A stretch of 64,000 nt of DNA from Acinetobacter sp. ANC 4178 (GCF_004331175.1 NZ_SJOD01000004.1:300269-364268), one strand, 5' to 3'; positions 8,645 to 18,854 are shown, numbered from the stretch's first letter. Program-made: numbers and translations. Notes: a model not told the origin generated them from the sequence alone.

Positions 8645-9139
8645 TTACTTAATTGCATTAACCTTTTGAATCATTTTATCAGTTAAATCATACTTAGCGT
8701 CATAGGCAAGTGCAGAGTTTTTGTTCAACACTACATCTAAATTACCCTCTTTACGCAATAGCTCAGCAACTTGCTTAATACGAGAATCCAATGTCTTGTT
8801 CATCACTTGCAAAGATGCCTGAACTTTACCCTGCAAACCCTGCTGAATGCCATTTAATTCATTTAGCTTAGTTTGGTATTCCGCACTCATTTTCTGCATT
8901 TCAGCTTCTGAGAGTTTAGTACCTTGAGCTTTCTGCTTCATTGCATCTAGCTCTTTACCCAATTGTTCTAATCGGGTTGTTTGTGGCTTGATAGATTGTT
9001 GCAAACTTGCATTTTGCGCTTTTAAATATGTACTATTTTCTACCACTTGCTCTAAATCAACCACACCATAACCAGCGGCATGTACAGCAGAACTTAGTAA
9101 AATACTGGAAACAGCTAAAGCTTTGATTATATTACGCAT
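8645..9139 (-). CDS. skp: Periplasmic chaperone Skp / OmpH family
   Basis: Skp holds unfolded outer membrane proteins in the periplasm on the way to BamA. The 164-residue protein has a signal peptide ending SAVHA, then GYGVVDLEQVV, the conserved N-terminal strand. A long charged helical pair (about 35-125) forms the jellyfish-like tentacles. Its place between bamA and lpxD, with 3 bp to lpxD, is the conserved arrangement. Confidence 0.92.
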   Translation of the reverse strand: MRNIIKALAVSSILLSSAVHAAGYGVVDLEQVVENSTYLKAQNASLQQSIKPQTTRLEQLGKELDAMKQKAQGTKLSEAEMQKMSAEYQTKLNELNGIQQGLQGKVQASLQVMNKTLDSRIKQVAELLRKEGNLDVVLNKNSALAYDAKYDLTDKMIQKVNAIK

Positions 9140-9186
9140 GAATTAAACCTTATTGTGTATTGTCCTTGCTTTAAAAAAGATCGTAC

Positions 9187-11658
9187 TTAGAAAGTACGAC
9201 CAATTTCAAATTGAAGCTCTTTAGTTTGATCGCCTTGTTTGTCATTTAGCGGGAAAGCATAACTTAGCGACAATGGCCCAATCATGGTAATCCAAGTAAA
9301 GCCTACACCCACGCTATAACGCATATTGCCTAAATCAAAACCGTATTCATCTTTACACGCTGTTTTTGCAGCTTCTGTACTAAAGACATCGCATTGAGTA
9401 TCAAATACTTGTGCGCCTTCAGCAAACAATACTGGACGAACTTGTCGTGTCCAATCACCTTTAAACGGTAAAGGCAATGCCAACTCAGTACCAAATTGTA
9501 CTAGCGCATTACCACCCACTTCTTCTGGTGATGGGTCTGTTTTCCCCGTTTCACTATAGTAAACACCATCGTATTTTGGACCTAACGTACTGTTGTCATA
9601 ACCACGTACCGATCCATAGCCACCTGCATAGAAGTTTTTATAGAAAGGTAAGTCATTACCGTAGCCCAACTTACCATAACCACGTAGAACAAAGTCCTTA
9701 CCAAGAGGTAAAAATGCCTGTGCATCATAGGTAATTTTTTGGTATTCAACATCACTACCCGGTAACGCAACTTCAGCATTAACACGATGAGACTGACCCG
9801 TTGTAGGGAATACTGGACGGTTCAGCGTGTTATACGACCAACCCAAAGTTAGGTTGTATGTAAGGAAATCACCAGTAAATTCAGACTCATAAGGCTTAGA
9901 TACACTTCCTTCTGGACAAGTATAATTATTCGCTTCTGTTAAATCCACCAAACAATATGTTGCAGTATTTTTAACTTTCCCACCATGTGCTTTTAAATAG
10001 TCACGCACATAGGTAGATACATAAGGACCGGTAGTTACATCAGTTTGGTCAATATTTAAACCCGCACTAATACTTTGATTTTCATCAATAGGGTAACCAA
10101 AGTTAATACCACCACCAAAACTATCCGTTACATAGTTGTTAACGTTATAGTCGCTATTTAATTTGGTTTTACGGTAGTACATGTTGTAACCACGACGCAC
10201 ACCATCAATGGTGAAATACGGGTCAGTTACACTCAGGTTATAGTAATCTTGAGTCTCTGAGCGCGAAAGATCGATTGCGACGCTATTACCAGTACCCATA
10301 AAGTTGGTTTGGCTCAATCCCGCTTGGAATGTAACACCGCCACTTTGCGAATAACCGACTGCCAAGGTACTTGTACCAGAATGTTGTTCTTCAACATTCA
10401 CATTCAAGTCAACTTGATCAGGCATACCAGGGATACGTGCTGGCTTAACATCAACCGTTTTGAAATAGCCTGTACGCTCTAAACGCACTTTAGACAAGTC
10501 AATTTTTTCATTACTTGCTAAAGCACCTTCCATTTGACGCATTTCACGACGCAATACCTCATCAGAAGTTTTGGTATTCCCTGTGAAATTAATACGACGT
10601 ACAGTCACTTGCTGACCGGGATTAATATAATAATTCAGATCAACTTGGCGCGTTTCATTATTAATTTGCGGAACTACATTGACTTCTGCATAGTAATAAC
10701 CAGCATTACCATATTTGCGTAATAGCAATTGCTTAACAGCATTTACTTTTTCTTGCGAATAGGTCGAACCATCCTTATAAATCTGCATCGCCTTTAAATC
10801 TTCAGGCTTATACAATGCATCACCCAAGAATTTAGATTCACCAAACTTAAATTGTTGACCTTCATTTACCGAAACTTCAATAAAAATTCGCTTTTTATCT
10901 TCACTCAAGTTCAAGCTTGAGTTGGTAATATCGAAGTTGATATAGCCCGCGTTTAAATATAAAGCACGCAGTGCTTCTAAGCTTGCAGCCATCTTTTCAC
11001 GTGCATAACGATCATTACGTGAAACAATTGAACTCCAGCTGCTTTCTTTTACAGCAAAAGCTTGTTGAATATCACTGTCACTGAAAACAGTGTTGCCAAT
11101 GACATTAATATCTACAACTTTAGCAGCCTTACCCTCATTAAACTCGAGTAATAAATCTACACGGTTATTGGGTCTCGCAGTCGTTGTTACTTTTACATCA
11201 GCATCATAACGACCTTGCTGAACATATTGCTGCTCTAATTCAGACTCAACTGTTTGAAGTGTCGATTTTTTTAACACCTCGCCTTCAGCTAAGCCCATTT
11301 TCTTTAAGCCTTCTTCCAAAGCTTCCTTAGGAATAAGCTTATTACCTTTTAGTTCAATTTTAGAAATAAGAGGACGCTCAATTACTTTGAATACAAGCGT
11401 ATCACCTTCTTTTGATGCCTTAATGTCATCAAACATGCCTGAGGCATATAGTGCACGAATTGAATTCGAAATAGCCTGATCATCAACACGATCACCACTC
11501 CCAATTGGCAACATGGTGTACACATTGGCAGGAGTTAAACGAACGAGTCCATCAATTTTTATATCACGAACAATAAATTCATCCGCTGCATATACTTGTT
11601 GTACTGCTGCCATAGCACTAACCAGCGCCAAAGGCATAAATAAATGTGTGTGCTGCAT
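9187..11658 (-). CDS. bamA: Outer membrane protein assembly factor BamA
   Basis: BamA is the essential core of the BAM complex that folds and inserts beta-barrel proteins. From ATG 11658 (MQHTHLFMPLAL) it is 823 residues, with a signal peptide ending QQVYA. Five POTRA domains follow to about residue 430, starting at FIVRDIKIDGL. The 16-strand barrel then carries the VRGY loop-6 motif in YGSVRGYDNSTLGP and ends in Phe (EIGRTF). The open frame runs upstream to 11727 into rseP; 11658 is chosen for its GAAAAGA ribosome binding site and proper signal peptide. A Cys-containing extracellular insertion near residue 575 (TATYC...NYTC) may form a disulfide. Confidence 0.97.
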   Translation of the reverse strand: MQHTHLFMPLALVSAMAAVQQVYAADEFIVRDIKIDGLVRLTPANVYTMLPIGSGDRVDDQAISNSIRALYASGMFDDIKASKEGDTLVFKVIERPLISKIELKGNKLIPKEALEEGLKKMGLAEGEVLKKSTLQTVESELEQQYVQQGRYDADVKVTTTARPNNRVDLLLEFNEGKAAKVVDINVIGNTVFSDSDIQQAFAVKESSWSSIVSRNDRYAREKMAASLEALRALYLNAGYINFDITNSSLNLSEDKKRIFIEVSVNEGQQFKFGESKFLGDALYKPEDLKAMQIYKDGSTYSQEKVNAVKQLLLRKYGNAGYYYAEVNVVPQINNETRQVDLNYYINPGQQVTVRRINFTGNTKTSDEVLRREMRQMEGALASNEKIDLSKVRLERTGYFKTVDVKPARIPGMPDQVDLNVNVEEQHSGTSTLAVGYSQSGGVTFQAGLSQTNFMGTGNSVAIDLSRSETQDYYNLSVTDPYFTIDGVRRGYNMYYRKTKLNSDYNVNNYVTDSFGGGINFGYPIDENQSISAGLNIDQTDVTTGPYVSTYVRDYLKAHGGKVKNTATYCLVDLTEANNYTCPEGSVSKPYESEFTGDFLTYNLTLGWSYNTLNRPVFPTTGQSHRVNAEVALPGSDVEYQKITYDAQAFLPLGKDFVLRGYGKLGYGNDLPFYKNFYAGGYGSVRGYDNSTLGPKYDGVYYSETGKTDPSPEEVGGNALVQFGTELALPLPFKGDWTRQVRPVLFAEGAQVFDTQCDVFSTEAAKTACKDEYGFDLGNMRYSVGVGFTWITMIGPLSLSYAFPLNDKQGDQTKELQFEIGRTF

Positions 11659-11695
11659 GCCAGTCTTTTCCGATGTTAATTTCAAAGCAACGTTG

Positions 11696-13051
11696 TTATA
11701 AACGCATAAAGTCATTAAATAATGCAAGGAGCATCATGCTACCCAGCAGTACCATACCAATTTTCAAACCAACCAATTGTATTTGTTCAGAAACAGGTTT
11801 ACCACGAATCAATTCTACAAAGTAGTACACTAAATGCCCACCATCCAACATAGGAATAGGCAATAAGTTTAATATTCCCAAACTCACGCTCATCAGCGCC
11901 ATAAAGGAAATGAAGGTTTGCCATCCCATTTCAGCACTTTGTCCAGCAACTTTCGCAATCGTAATTGGCCCTGATAAGTTTTCCACACCAATTAAACCAC
12001 GAACCATCTTAACGATAGAATTCAGAATCATGGTACTAATTTGACCCGTCTTATCAAGCGCCTTACCGAATGCTTCTACGGGACCATACTGAATAGTTTG
12101 CTTATATTCCGCCGGAATCACCACTTGCCCCGGATTGTTTTGCACGCCAAGCACACCAGACACATTACCCATGTTGTCTCGCTTACCTTGCGGCATGACC
12201 TCCAAATGCACCAACTGATTTTGTCTCAATACATCAATTTTGAGTAGCTTTTCAGGTGAGGCCTGCACTACCTCAACGACATCAAACCAATCTTTCATTT
12301 TCACGCCATCAATTGCAACAATGCGATCTCCCTCTTTCATTCCTTGACGAATCGCTGCACCATCTTCACTTAATTTCATGACAGTAGCAGGAATGTGTGG
12401 ACGATAAGGAATAAAACCCAAGCTATCTAATGGCGATTGATTCTGATCTTTTAAGAAATTCTGAATCGGAAGCGTAAAAGACTTTGCTTGACCATTTCGA
12501 TCTGCATCAATGTGAACGACACCCGTTTCACCTGCGCGATCAACCAAAGCAAAGTTTAACTGCTCCCAAGTTGTGGTTTTAGCACCATCAACAGCTGTAA
12601 TCTTATCACCAACTTGCATTTGTGCCGTTGCAGCAGGCGAATTTACCAAGACTTTACCAACACGAGTATTCAACTGTTCTTGAGCTGGTAAAAACAACAC
12701 CCAGAACAATAAAACTGCAAATATAAGATTAATTAGCGGCCCAGCGGCCACAATCGCAATACGCTTCCATGGGTGTTGGCGATTAAACGCATAAGGTAAA
12801 TCCGCTTCAGCAACATTTCCTTCACGCTCATCCAACATTTTGACATAGCCACCTAAAGGCAAAGCAGACAATTGATATTGAATACCTGACTTTTTTGATG
12901 TCCATTTCAACACAGTTGGACCAAAGCCAATGGAATAAACTAAAACTTTGACGCCTAGTTTACGTGCTACAAAATAATGTCCGAACTCATGAATCGCAAT
13001 GAGAGGCCCGAGCAATAAAATTGCTGCAACAATAATAAACAAGGCATTCAT
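11696..13051 (-). CDS. rseP: Site-2 intramembrane zinc metalloprotease RseP
   Basis: RseP cleaves transmembrane segments, including remnant signal peptides and, in relatives, the anti-sigma factor RseA. The 451-residue protein has the zinc motif HEFGH at residues 21-25 in the first membrane helix, two periplasmic PDZ domains (about 125-300) and the second active-site motif LDGGH in NLLPIPMLDGGHL near residue 400. It lies 37 bp before bamA and 1 bp after dxr, the common order in Gammaproteobacteria. Confidence 0.96.
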   Translation of the reverse strand: MNALFIIVAAILLLGPLIAIHEFGHYFVARKLGVKVLVYSIGFGPTVLKWTSKKSGIQYQLSALPLGGYVKMLDEREGNVAEADLPYAFNRQHPWKRIAIVAAGPLINLIFAVLLFWVLFLPAQEQLNTRVGKVLVNSPAATAQMQVGDKITAVDGAKTTTWEQLNFALVDRAGETGVVHIDADRNGQAKSFTLPIQNFLKDQNQSPLDSLGFIPYRPHIPATVMKLSEDGAAIRQGMKEGDRIVAIDGVKMKDWFDVVEVVQASPEKLLKIDVLRQNQLVHLEVMPQGKRDNMGNVSGVLGVQNNPGQVVIPAEYKQTIQYGPVEAFGKALDKTGQISTMILNSIVKMVRGLIGVENLSGPITIAKVAGQSAEMGWQTFISFMALMSVSLGILNLLPIPMLDGGHLVYYFVELIRGKPVSEQIQLVGLKIGMVLLGSMMLLALFNDFMRL

Positions 13052-13052
13052 G

Positions 13053-14249
13053 TTAGCTTCCTTTACTGCTTACAAACTGCTGGGCAATAGATCTAGCAGT
13101 TGAGTCCGCTTCTAAGATTAAATCTATTGAATCCGCAGAACCATTTTCAACCCGATTCAACGTATGTTCAACTACCACAGGAATATCGGTAAAACCAATC
13201 TGTTTTTGCAAGAAAGATGCCACCGCAATCTCATTCGCCGCATTTAAAATTGCAGGAACTAAGCCTCCAGCTTGAATGGCTTGACGAGCCAAAGTTAAAG
13301 CAGGAAAACGCGTTGCATCTGGTTCTTGAAAATCAAGTTGATGATTTACAAATAAATCCAAAGCAGGAACATGAGTATTAATACGTTTAGGCCAAGCTAA
13401 AGCATGTGCAATTGGGGTACACATATCTGGATTCCCCATTTGCGCCAATGTTGAACCATCAACATATTGCACCATGGAATGAATAATACTCTGTGGATGA
13501 ACAACAATTGTTACAAAATGTTCTGAAATTGCAAAAAGATGGCATGCCTCAATCAGCTCAAGCCCTTTATTCATCAAAGTTGCAGAATCTACAGAAATTT
13601 TCTGTCCCATTGACCAGTTTGGATGCTTACAGGCTTGCTCAGGTGTAACACTTCGCAATTCATCTAGAGAATGATGTAAAAACGGACCGCCCGATGCCGT
13701 TAATAGAATACGCGACACGCCGAGTTTAGGCTGACCATTACGCTCGACATTCAAATATTGTTCAGGCAAACATTGAAAAATTGCATTGTGTTCCGAGTCC
13801 ACAGGCAATAATAAAGCTTGATGCTGACGTGCAGCCTGCATCATCAAGTCACCAGACATGACTAAAGCTTCTTTATTGGCAAGTAATACGCGCTTACCTG
13901 CTTTGACAGCCGCCAAGGTTGGTAACAAACCTGCTGCCCCAACAATTGCAGCCATAACGACATCGACATCTGGATGACGTGCAACTGCTTCTAAGCCTGC
14001 TTCGTCAAATAAAATTTCGATGTTGTTAATATTTTCTTGTGAAAAAAGTTGTAGTAACTCTGGCTCTTTAGCAGACGGTATCACCACAACTTTAGGACGA
14101 AACTGTTTGCAAATTTGCACCAATTCCTGAATTCGACTGTATGCCGTTATTGCAAAAACAGAATACTCTTCAGGATGCTGTTGCAGTATTTTTAAGGTAC
14201 TTTGACCAATAGAACCCGTTACACCTAAGATACAAACAGCTTGTGACAT
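13053..14249 (-). CDS. dxr: 1-deoxy-D-xylulose 5-phosphate reductoisomerase
   Basis: Dxr converts DXP to 2-C-methyl-D-erythritol 4-phosphate with NADPH, the committed step of the MEP isoprenoid pathway, feeding UppS two genes upstream. The 398-residue protein has the NADPH-binding loop GVTGSIGQST at 9-18 and LLANKEALV. The metal and substrate motifs are PVDSEHNAIFQ and NWSMGQKISVDSATLMNKGLE. It abuts cdsA with no gap. Confidence 0.97.
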   Translation of the reverse strand: MSQAVCILGVTGSIGQSTLKILQQHPEEYSVFAITAYSRIQELVQICKQFRPKVVVIPSAKEPELLQLFSQENINNIEILFDEAGLEAVARHPDVDVVMAAIVGAAGLLPTLAAVKAGKRVLLANKEALVMSGDLMMQAARQHQALLLPVDSEHNAIFQCLPEQYLNVERNGQPKLGVSRILLTASGGPFLHHSLDELRSVTPEQACKHPNWSMGQKISVDSATLMNKGLELIEACHLFAISEHFVTIVVHPQSIIHSMVQYVDGSTLAQMGNPDMCTPIAHALAWPKRINTHVPALDLFVNHQLDFQEPDATRFPALTLARQAIQAGGLVPAILNAANEIAVASFLQKQIGFTDIPVVVEHTLNRVENGSADSIDLILEADSTARSIAQQFVSSKGS

Positions 14250-15074
14250 TTACAAATCTACGCCAATTAGTTTTAACACATACATACCCGCAGCAAATAT
14301 AGGTGCCGCAGAAAGCAATGAATCAATACGGTCCAACACACCACCATGTCCGGGTAAAATGCGACCTGAATCTTTAATACCAGCACGGCGCTTAATCATT
14401 GACTCAAACAAATCACCTAACACCGAACTAAACACAGTGACTATAGAGAGAATCAAAAATAAAATATGTTGTGCTAACGTTAAGTCTAGATATAAAACCT
14501 CAACAACAACCACAATAAGCATTGACGTTAAGATACCACCGTATAAACCTTCTACAGATTTATTTGGACTCACATCTGGTGCAAGTTTTTTCTTACCAAA
14601 TTTACGCCCAACGAAGTATGCACCACTATCCGCTCCCCAAACCAACAAGAACAGATACATCAACCACCATGGTGAACTCACCCATAGCGCAAAAATTGCA
14701 GTTACAGCAGCCGCAACAAGAATAAATCCTGAGAAATACAGACTATTATTGTACCAGCCATCGTATTCTGGATAATTTTTTACCCAATAAACACTCACCA
14801 ACCAAGACAAAATTGATGCACACCACAGTAAAAGTGCAATATCTTTAAAATACAAAGCTAAAGTTGCTAATGCTGCAGTAACAATTCCGTAGCACCATGC
14901 AAAAGGCTTAATAATATGATTTGTTTTTCTTGGCATGAGCTTAAACCACTCATAACCTGCAACCCCAGCGGCAACAATCATCAGCACCAACATTGGATAC
15001 TGAGATTGAGTAGCAAACATACAACTAAGTACAACTGCCACCAATACCAATGCGGTAATAATCCGCTCTAACAT
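14250..15074 (-). CDS. cdsA: Phosphatidate cytidylyltransferase
   Basis: CdsA makes CDP-diacylglycerol from phosphatidic acid and CTP at the inner membrane, the branch point for all phospholipids. The 274-residue protein has seven to eight hydrophobic segments and the family signature near the C-terminus (KDSGRILPGHGGVLDRIDSL), which holds the metal-binding Asp residues. It begins 3 bp after uppS and ends directly against dxr. Confidence 0.96.
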   Translation of the reverse strand: MLERIITALVLVAVVLSCMFATQSQYPMLVLMIVAAGVAGYEWFKLMPRKTNHIIKPFAWCYGIVTAALATLALYFKDIALLLWCASILSWLVSVYWVKNYPEYDGWYNNSLYFSGFILVAAAVTAIFALWVSSPWWLMYLFLLVWGADSGAYFVGRKFGKKKLAPDVSPNKSVEGLYGGILTSMLIVVVVEVLYLDLTLAQHILFLILSIVTVFSSVLGDLFESMIKRRAGIKDSGRILPGHGGVLDRIDSLLSAAPIFAAGMYVLKLIGVDL

Positions 15075-15077
15075 TTA

Positions 15078-15830
15078 TTAATTCTCAAATTTATCTTGTT
15101 GAATTTGCTCAGATGTTTTACCAAAACGACGCTCACGCCCTGCAAAAACCTCAAGTGCATGATCAAACTCTTGCACACCAAATTCTGGCCACAAAGTTTC
15201 AGTAAAATACAATTCTGCATACGCGGCTTGCCAAAGCAAGAAATTCGACAGTCGATAGTCCCCACCTGTACGAATCAGTAAATCAACCGCAGGTAAATCC
15301 GACAAACTAATATGCTGACCCATAAGCTCAGCATTAATTTGATTCACTTCCAGCTTACCAGCTTTGACTTCCTGAGCGATGTGCTGTGCAGCTTGCGCCA
15401 TATCCCACATACCACCATAACTAACTGCTATGGTTAAAGTCATTTGAGTGAACTTAGCAGTCCTTTGCTCGGCATGCAACATTAACTCACGTAAATGCGG
15501 CGACAAGCGAGAACGATCACCAATAAATCGTAAAGCGATTTCAAATTTTTCCATACGCGGGATTTGCTCATGAATTGTCTCTTCCAACAAATTCATCAGC
15601 AAATCCACCTCATATTGAGGTCTGTTCCAATTTTCGCTTGAAAATGCAAAAACGGTTAAAGCTTGAATCTTTCTTTTTCGACAATGCTCAACAATTGGGT
15701 CTAGGACATTTTTACCTTCACGGTGTCCCGCACCCTTTTGCATTTGCATTTTTTTGGCAAAACGATTGTTGCCATCCATAATGATGGCAACATGTTTTGG
15801 AAGATGTGTAGCGTCTTCAGATGTGGTCAT
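15078..15830 (-). CDS. uppS: Undecaprenyl diphosphate synthase (cis-prenyltransferase)
   Basis: UppS condenses isopentenyl diphosphate with farnesyl diphosphate to give C55 undecaprenyl diphosphate, the lipid carrier for peptidoglycan and surface polysaccharides. The 250-residue protein has HVAIIMDGNNRFAKK with the Mg2+-binding Asp19, the FSSENWNRP substrate loop, and RTGGDYRLSNFLLWQ with the diphosphate-binding residues. The C-terminal GRERRFG motif is present. It is 5 bp downstream of frr. Confidence 0.97.
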   Translation of the reverse strand: MTTSEDATHLPKHVAIIMDGNNRFAKKMQMQKGAGHREGKNVLDPIVEHCRKRKIQALTVFAFSSENWNRPQYEVDLLMNLLEETIHEQIPRMEKFEIALRFIGDRSRLSPHLRELMLHAEQRTAKFTQMTLTIAVSYGGMWDMAQAAQHIAQEVKAGKLEVNQINAELMGQHISLSDLPAVDLLIRTGGDYRLSNFLLWQAAYAELYFTETLWPEFGVQEFDHALEVFAGRERRFGKTSEQIQQDKFEN

Positions 15831-15835
15831 TAATT

Positions 15836-16390
15836 TTAGACCTTCATCAATTCAGCTTCTTTTGCAGCTAGACGTTTTTCAACTTCAGTCACGAATTTAT
15901 CAGTGATTTTTTGGATATCTTCACCTGCACGGCGCTCATCATCTTCAGAAATTTCTTTTTCTTTCAACAATGCTTTGATATCGCCTAAAACATCACGACG
16001 AATGTTACGAATTGCTACTTTTGCATTTTCAGCTTCGGTACGAGCAACTTTCTGCATGTCACGACGTGTTTCTTCAGTCAATGCTGCCATTGGCACACGA
16101 ATCGCATCTGCTGTGATTGGGTTCAAACCTAAATCTGATTCACGAATCGCTTTATCAATTGCAGCAACCATTGAACGCTCAAAGGGCTGAACTAAAAGTG
16201 TACGAGAATCTTCAACACCAACATTGGCCACCTGATTTAAAGGCACATCAGAGCCATAGTAAGGAACCATTACACCGTTCAGAATGGATGGATGCGCTCG
16301 CCCAGTACGAACCTTTGCAAAACCATGTTCCAACGAGTCAAGTGACTTGTTCATACGGTCTTCTGCGTCTTTCTTAAGATCGTTAATCAT
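15836..16390 (-). CDS. frr: Ribosome recycling factor
   Basis: RRF splits the post-termination ribosome together with EF-G. The 184-residue protein has the standard length and starts [19 protein letters not shown]. It keeps the conserved GRAHPS segment, the hinge-flanking beta domain ([16 protein letters not shown]) and the C-terminal helix [25 protein letters not shown] -10-like box lies at 16446-16441 upstream, so frr may have its own weak promoter inside the pyrH-frr gap. Confidence 0.97.
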   Translation of the reverse strand: MINDLKKDAEDRMNKSLDSLEHGFAKVRTGRAHPSILNGVMVPYYGSDVPLNQVANVGVEDSRTLLVQPFERSMVAAIDKAIRESDLGLNPITADAIRVPMAALTEETRRDMQKVARTEAENAKVAIRNIRRDVLGDIKALLKEKEISEDDERRAGEDIQKITDKFVTEVEKRLAAKEAELMKV

Positions 16391-16459
16391 ATGATCTTCC
16401 TTACTTAATTCTAAAAGATGTCATTACTAAAATAGCGTGTAGTATAAAGAGCTTTCAGG

Positions 16460-16486
16460 CTCACGTACATTAGTTCGTAACGTGAG
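16460..16486 (-). repeat. Inverted repeat across the pyrH stop codon
   Basis: CTCACGT and ACGTGAG flank 13 bases that include the pyrH stop codon; an inner TAC/GTA pair extends the stem. There is no T-run directly after it, so it is not a standard terminator. It may act as a 3' boundary or attenuate transcription into frr. Confidence 0.45.
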
Positions 16487-17198
16487 TCCCTTCTTTTTCA
16501 CCCATAACCACTGAAAGTAACGCGCCAGACTTGTTCATATCGAACACTTGAAGCGGTACATTATGATCACGACACAAACAAATTGCTGTTAAATCCATGA
16601 CACCCAACTTTTCATCCAACACCTTGTCAAAGGTTAAGTTGTCATATTTCACTGCATCATCAAATTTGCTTGGATCTTTATTATAAACACCATCAACTTT
16701 AGTGGCTTTCAAGATGAGGCTGGCTTCAATTTCAATACCACGTAAACAAGCCGCAGTATCTGTCGTGAAGAATGGGTTACCTGTACCTGCAACAAATACG
16801 CATACCTCACCTTGAGTCAGGTGACGAATGGCATCACGGCTAGAATAAGATTCCACCACAGTACCAATTGGCAATGCCGACATTAAGCGCGTTTTAATGT
16901 TACGGCGCACCAATGCATCACGCATTGCCAAACCATTCATTACAGTTGCCAACATACCCATTTGGTCACCTGTTACACGACCAACCAAGCCATCTTTCTG
17001 TAGCTGGCTACCGCGGTATAAGTTACCACCACCAACAACAATACCCACCTGCACACCGAGTCCAACCAAGTGTGCAATAGATAAAGACATTTGATCGAGC
17101 ACTTGCGCATCAATACCCATGTCTTTGTTGCCCGCAAGTGCTTCACCTGAAAGCTTTAACAAAATGCGTGAATAGCGTGGATTCTTTGAATCTGACAT
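16470..17198 (-). CDS. pyrH: UMP kinase PyrH
   Basis: PyrH phosphorylates UMP to UDP, is usually activated by GTP and inhibited by UTP, and belongs to the amino acid kinase fold. From ATG 17198 ([13 protein letters not shown]) it is 242 residues. The earlier ATG at 17210 is possible, but the family starts close to the [14 protein letters not shown] phosphate loop. [10 protein letters not shown], the acceptor-binding [12 protein letters not shown] and VDGVYNKDP are all present. In many bacteria tsf precedes pyrH; here rimO does. Confidence 0.96.
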   Translation of the reverse strand: MSDSKNPRYSRILLKLSGEALAGNKDMGIDAQVLDQMSLSIAHLVGLGVQVGIVVGGGNLYRGSQLQKDGLVGRVTGDQMGMLATVMNGLAMRDALVRRNIKTRLMSALPIGTVVESYSSRDAIRHLTQGEVCVFVAGTGNPFFTTDTAACLRGIEIEASLILKATKVDGVYNKDPSKFDDAVKYDNLTFDKVLDEKLGVMDLTAICLCRDHNVPLQVFDMNKSGALLSVVMGEKEGTHVTN

Positions 17199-17247
17199 TC
17201 CAAACTCCAAATTTACTTAATCTGTATTTTTCTATATATGGATTTGC

Positions 17248-18591
17248 TTAAGCTGATTTCACTTGAATCAACTTGGCATACAAGTCGTATTCGTCTGCAT
17301 CCGTAATTTCAACTTCAAGCAGAGCACCGGGTTTAATCAGATTTTTATCAATGTCTTCTACAAAGACGTTCCCATCAATTTCAGGTGCATCCGCATATGA
17401 GCGTGCAACTGCAACAGGAAACTCGTCTTCAAGATCATCAACCAATACCGTCATGACCTGACCAATACGTTTTTTTAGCTTAGCCGCTGAAATTTCCTGC
17501 TGAACTTCCATAAAACGTTCATAACGTTCTTGTTTAACTTCTTCAGGTACGTGATCTGGTAAATCGTTAGCCGTAGCCCCTTCAACGGGCGAATAAGTAA
17601 AGCAACCCACACGGTCTAACTTCGCTTCTTTCAACCAATCTAACAACATTTGGAAATCTTCTTCAGTTTCGCCCGGGAAACCGACCACAAATGTTGAACG
17701 AATCACCAATTCAGGACATTTTTCACGCCATAATTTCAGGCGCTCTAATGTGTTTTCACTATGGGCTGGTCGCTTCATCAATTTTAAGATGCGCGGACTG
17801 GCATGCTGAAAAGGAATATCTAAGTACGGTAGGATTTTACCCTGAGCCATTAAGTCAATAACAGCATCTACGTGCGGATATGGATAAACATAGTGCAAAC
17901 GAACCCAGATTCCTAATTGACCTAAGGCTTCACACATGTCATAGAATTTAGTCTTAACTGGCTGACCGTTCCAGAAATCCAGTTTATATTTAGTGTCCAC
18001 ACCATAAGCGGAAGTATCTTGAGAGATAACAAGTACTTCTTTTACGCCTGCGCGTTTAAGCGCAGCCGCTTCGTCTAAAACAGAACCGACTGGACGTGAA
18101 ACCAAATCACCACGCATACTTGGAATAATGCAGAAGGTACAACGATGGTTACATCCTTCCGATATTTTTAAATACGCATAATGTTTAGGGGTTAAACGGA
18201 TGCCTTGCTCTGGCACTAAATCAATAAAAGGATTGTGCTTTGGCGGTGCGGGAACATATTCATGTACCGCTTCCATAACATCCTGATAAGCTGCCGCACC
18301 TGTGACTTTTAGGACATTTGGGTGCATTTCACGAATTTTATCTTCGTCTTTACCCAAACAACCTGTCACAATAACTTTACCATTGGCACTCATTGCTTCG
18401 CCAATAGCATCCAATGATTCTTGTACTGCAGATTCAATAAAACCACAGGTATTAACAACAACCAAATCAGCACCATCATAATCTGATGCCACATCATAAC
18501 CTTCAGTCTTTAACTGAGTTAAAATTCGTTCAGAATCTACCAATGCCTTAGGACAACCTAAAGAAACAAAACCGACTTTGGGGGACTTCAT
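17248..18591 (-). CDS. rimO: Ribosomal protein S12 methylthiotransferase RimO
   Basis: RimO is a radical-SAM enzyme that methylthiolates Asp89 of ribosomal protein S12. From ATG 18591 ([16 protein letters not shown]) it is 447 residues. The N-terminal UPF0004 domain carries cluster cysteines in SLGCPKA, VVNTCGF and VTGCLG. The radical-SAM motif CNHRCTFC (near 155) and the C-terminal TRAM domain (from about 380) complete it. The open frame starts at 18606, but the later ATG fits family N-termini. It is the first gene of the minus-strand run, opposite ntrB. Confidence 0.95.
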   Translation of the reverse strand: MKSPKVGFVSLGCPKALVDSERILTQLKTEGYDVASDYDGADLVVVNTCGFIESAVQESLDAIGEAMSANGKVIVTGCLGKDEDKIREMHPNVLKVTGAAAYQDVMEAVHEYVPAPPKHNPFIDLVPEQGIRLTPKHYAYLKISEGCNHRCTFCIIPSMRGDLVSRPVGSVLDEAAALKRAGVKEVLVISQDTSAYGVDTKYKLDFWNGQPVKTKFYDMCEALGQLGIWVRLHYVYPYPHVDAVIDLMAQGKILPYLDIPFQHASPRILKLMKRPAHSENTLERLKLWREKCPELVIRSTFVVGFPGETEEDFQMLLDWLKEAKLDRVGCFTYSPVEGATANDLPDHVPEEVKQERYERFMEVQQEISAAKLKKRIGQVMTVLVDDLEDEFPVAVARSYADAPEIDGNVFVEDIDKNLIKPGALLEVEITDADEYDLYAKLIQVKSA

Positions 18592-18672
18592 GAATCTGCG
18601 CTCCACTAGAATGCGCGTATTGTAAGACTTTTCGATTGATAAAAATAGGTGGGAAGCAGACTCTTTATGTAA

Positions 18673-18679
18673 TGCACCA
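18673..18679 (+). promoter_or_regulatory. NtrC half-site TGCACCA
   Basis: Exact match to the left half of the NtrC consensus; the right half is degenerate (2 of 7). It lies 42 bp (about four helical turns) upstream of the full site at 18715, so it could be a weak second enhancer site on the same DNA face. Confidence 0.35.
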
Positions 18680-18714
18680 AAATTAATCCACTGTTTGCCT
18701 TATATATTTACATT

Positions 18715-18731
18715 TGCACCATTTTGATACA
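18715..18731 (+). promoter_or_regulatory. Putative NtrC binding dyad upstream of ntrBC
   Basis: TGCACCA-TTT-TGATACA matches the enteric NtrC consensus TGCACYA-N3-TGGTGCA at 12 of 14 conserved positions. It is centred about 140 bp upstream of the expected start of the sigma-54 promoter at 18837, a usual enhancer distance. Confidence 0.6.
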
Positions 18732-18836
18732 TTTTAAAAGTTAATTACTTAATATCTTCGGCTTACAATTTTAATAAAGTCCAATTTCAGCGCATTTTTT
18801 TAATAAAGGTTCAACTTTGACGCCCTTGATTTAAAG

Positions 18837-18854
18837 TTGGCGTGCATTTTGCTT
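18837..18854 (+). promoter_or_regulatory. Putative sigma-54 promoter for ntrBC
   Basis: TTGGCGTGCATTTTGCTT has the invariant GG (18839-18840) and GC (18851-18852) spaced by exactly 10 bp, and a perfect TTGCT -12 element; the -24 element TGGCGTG matches TGGCACG at 5 of 7. Transcription would begin near 18864, leaving a leader of about 80 nt before ntrB. Confidence 0.6.

Noticed and set aside
18095..18115. parS-like sequence inside rimO
   Set aside because: Only one side (ACGTGAAAC) matches; the other half differs at most positions.
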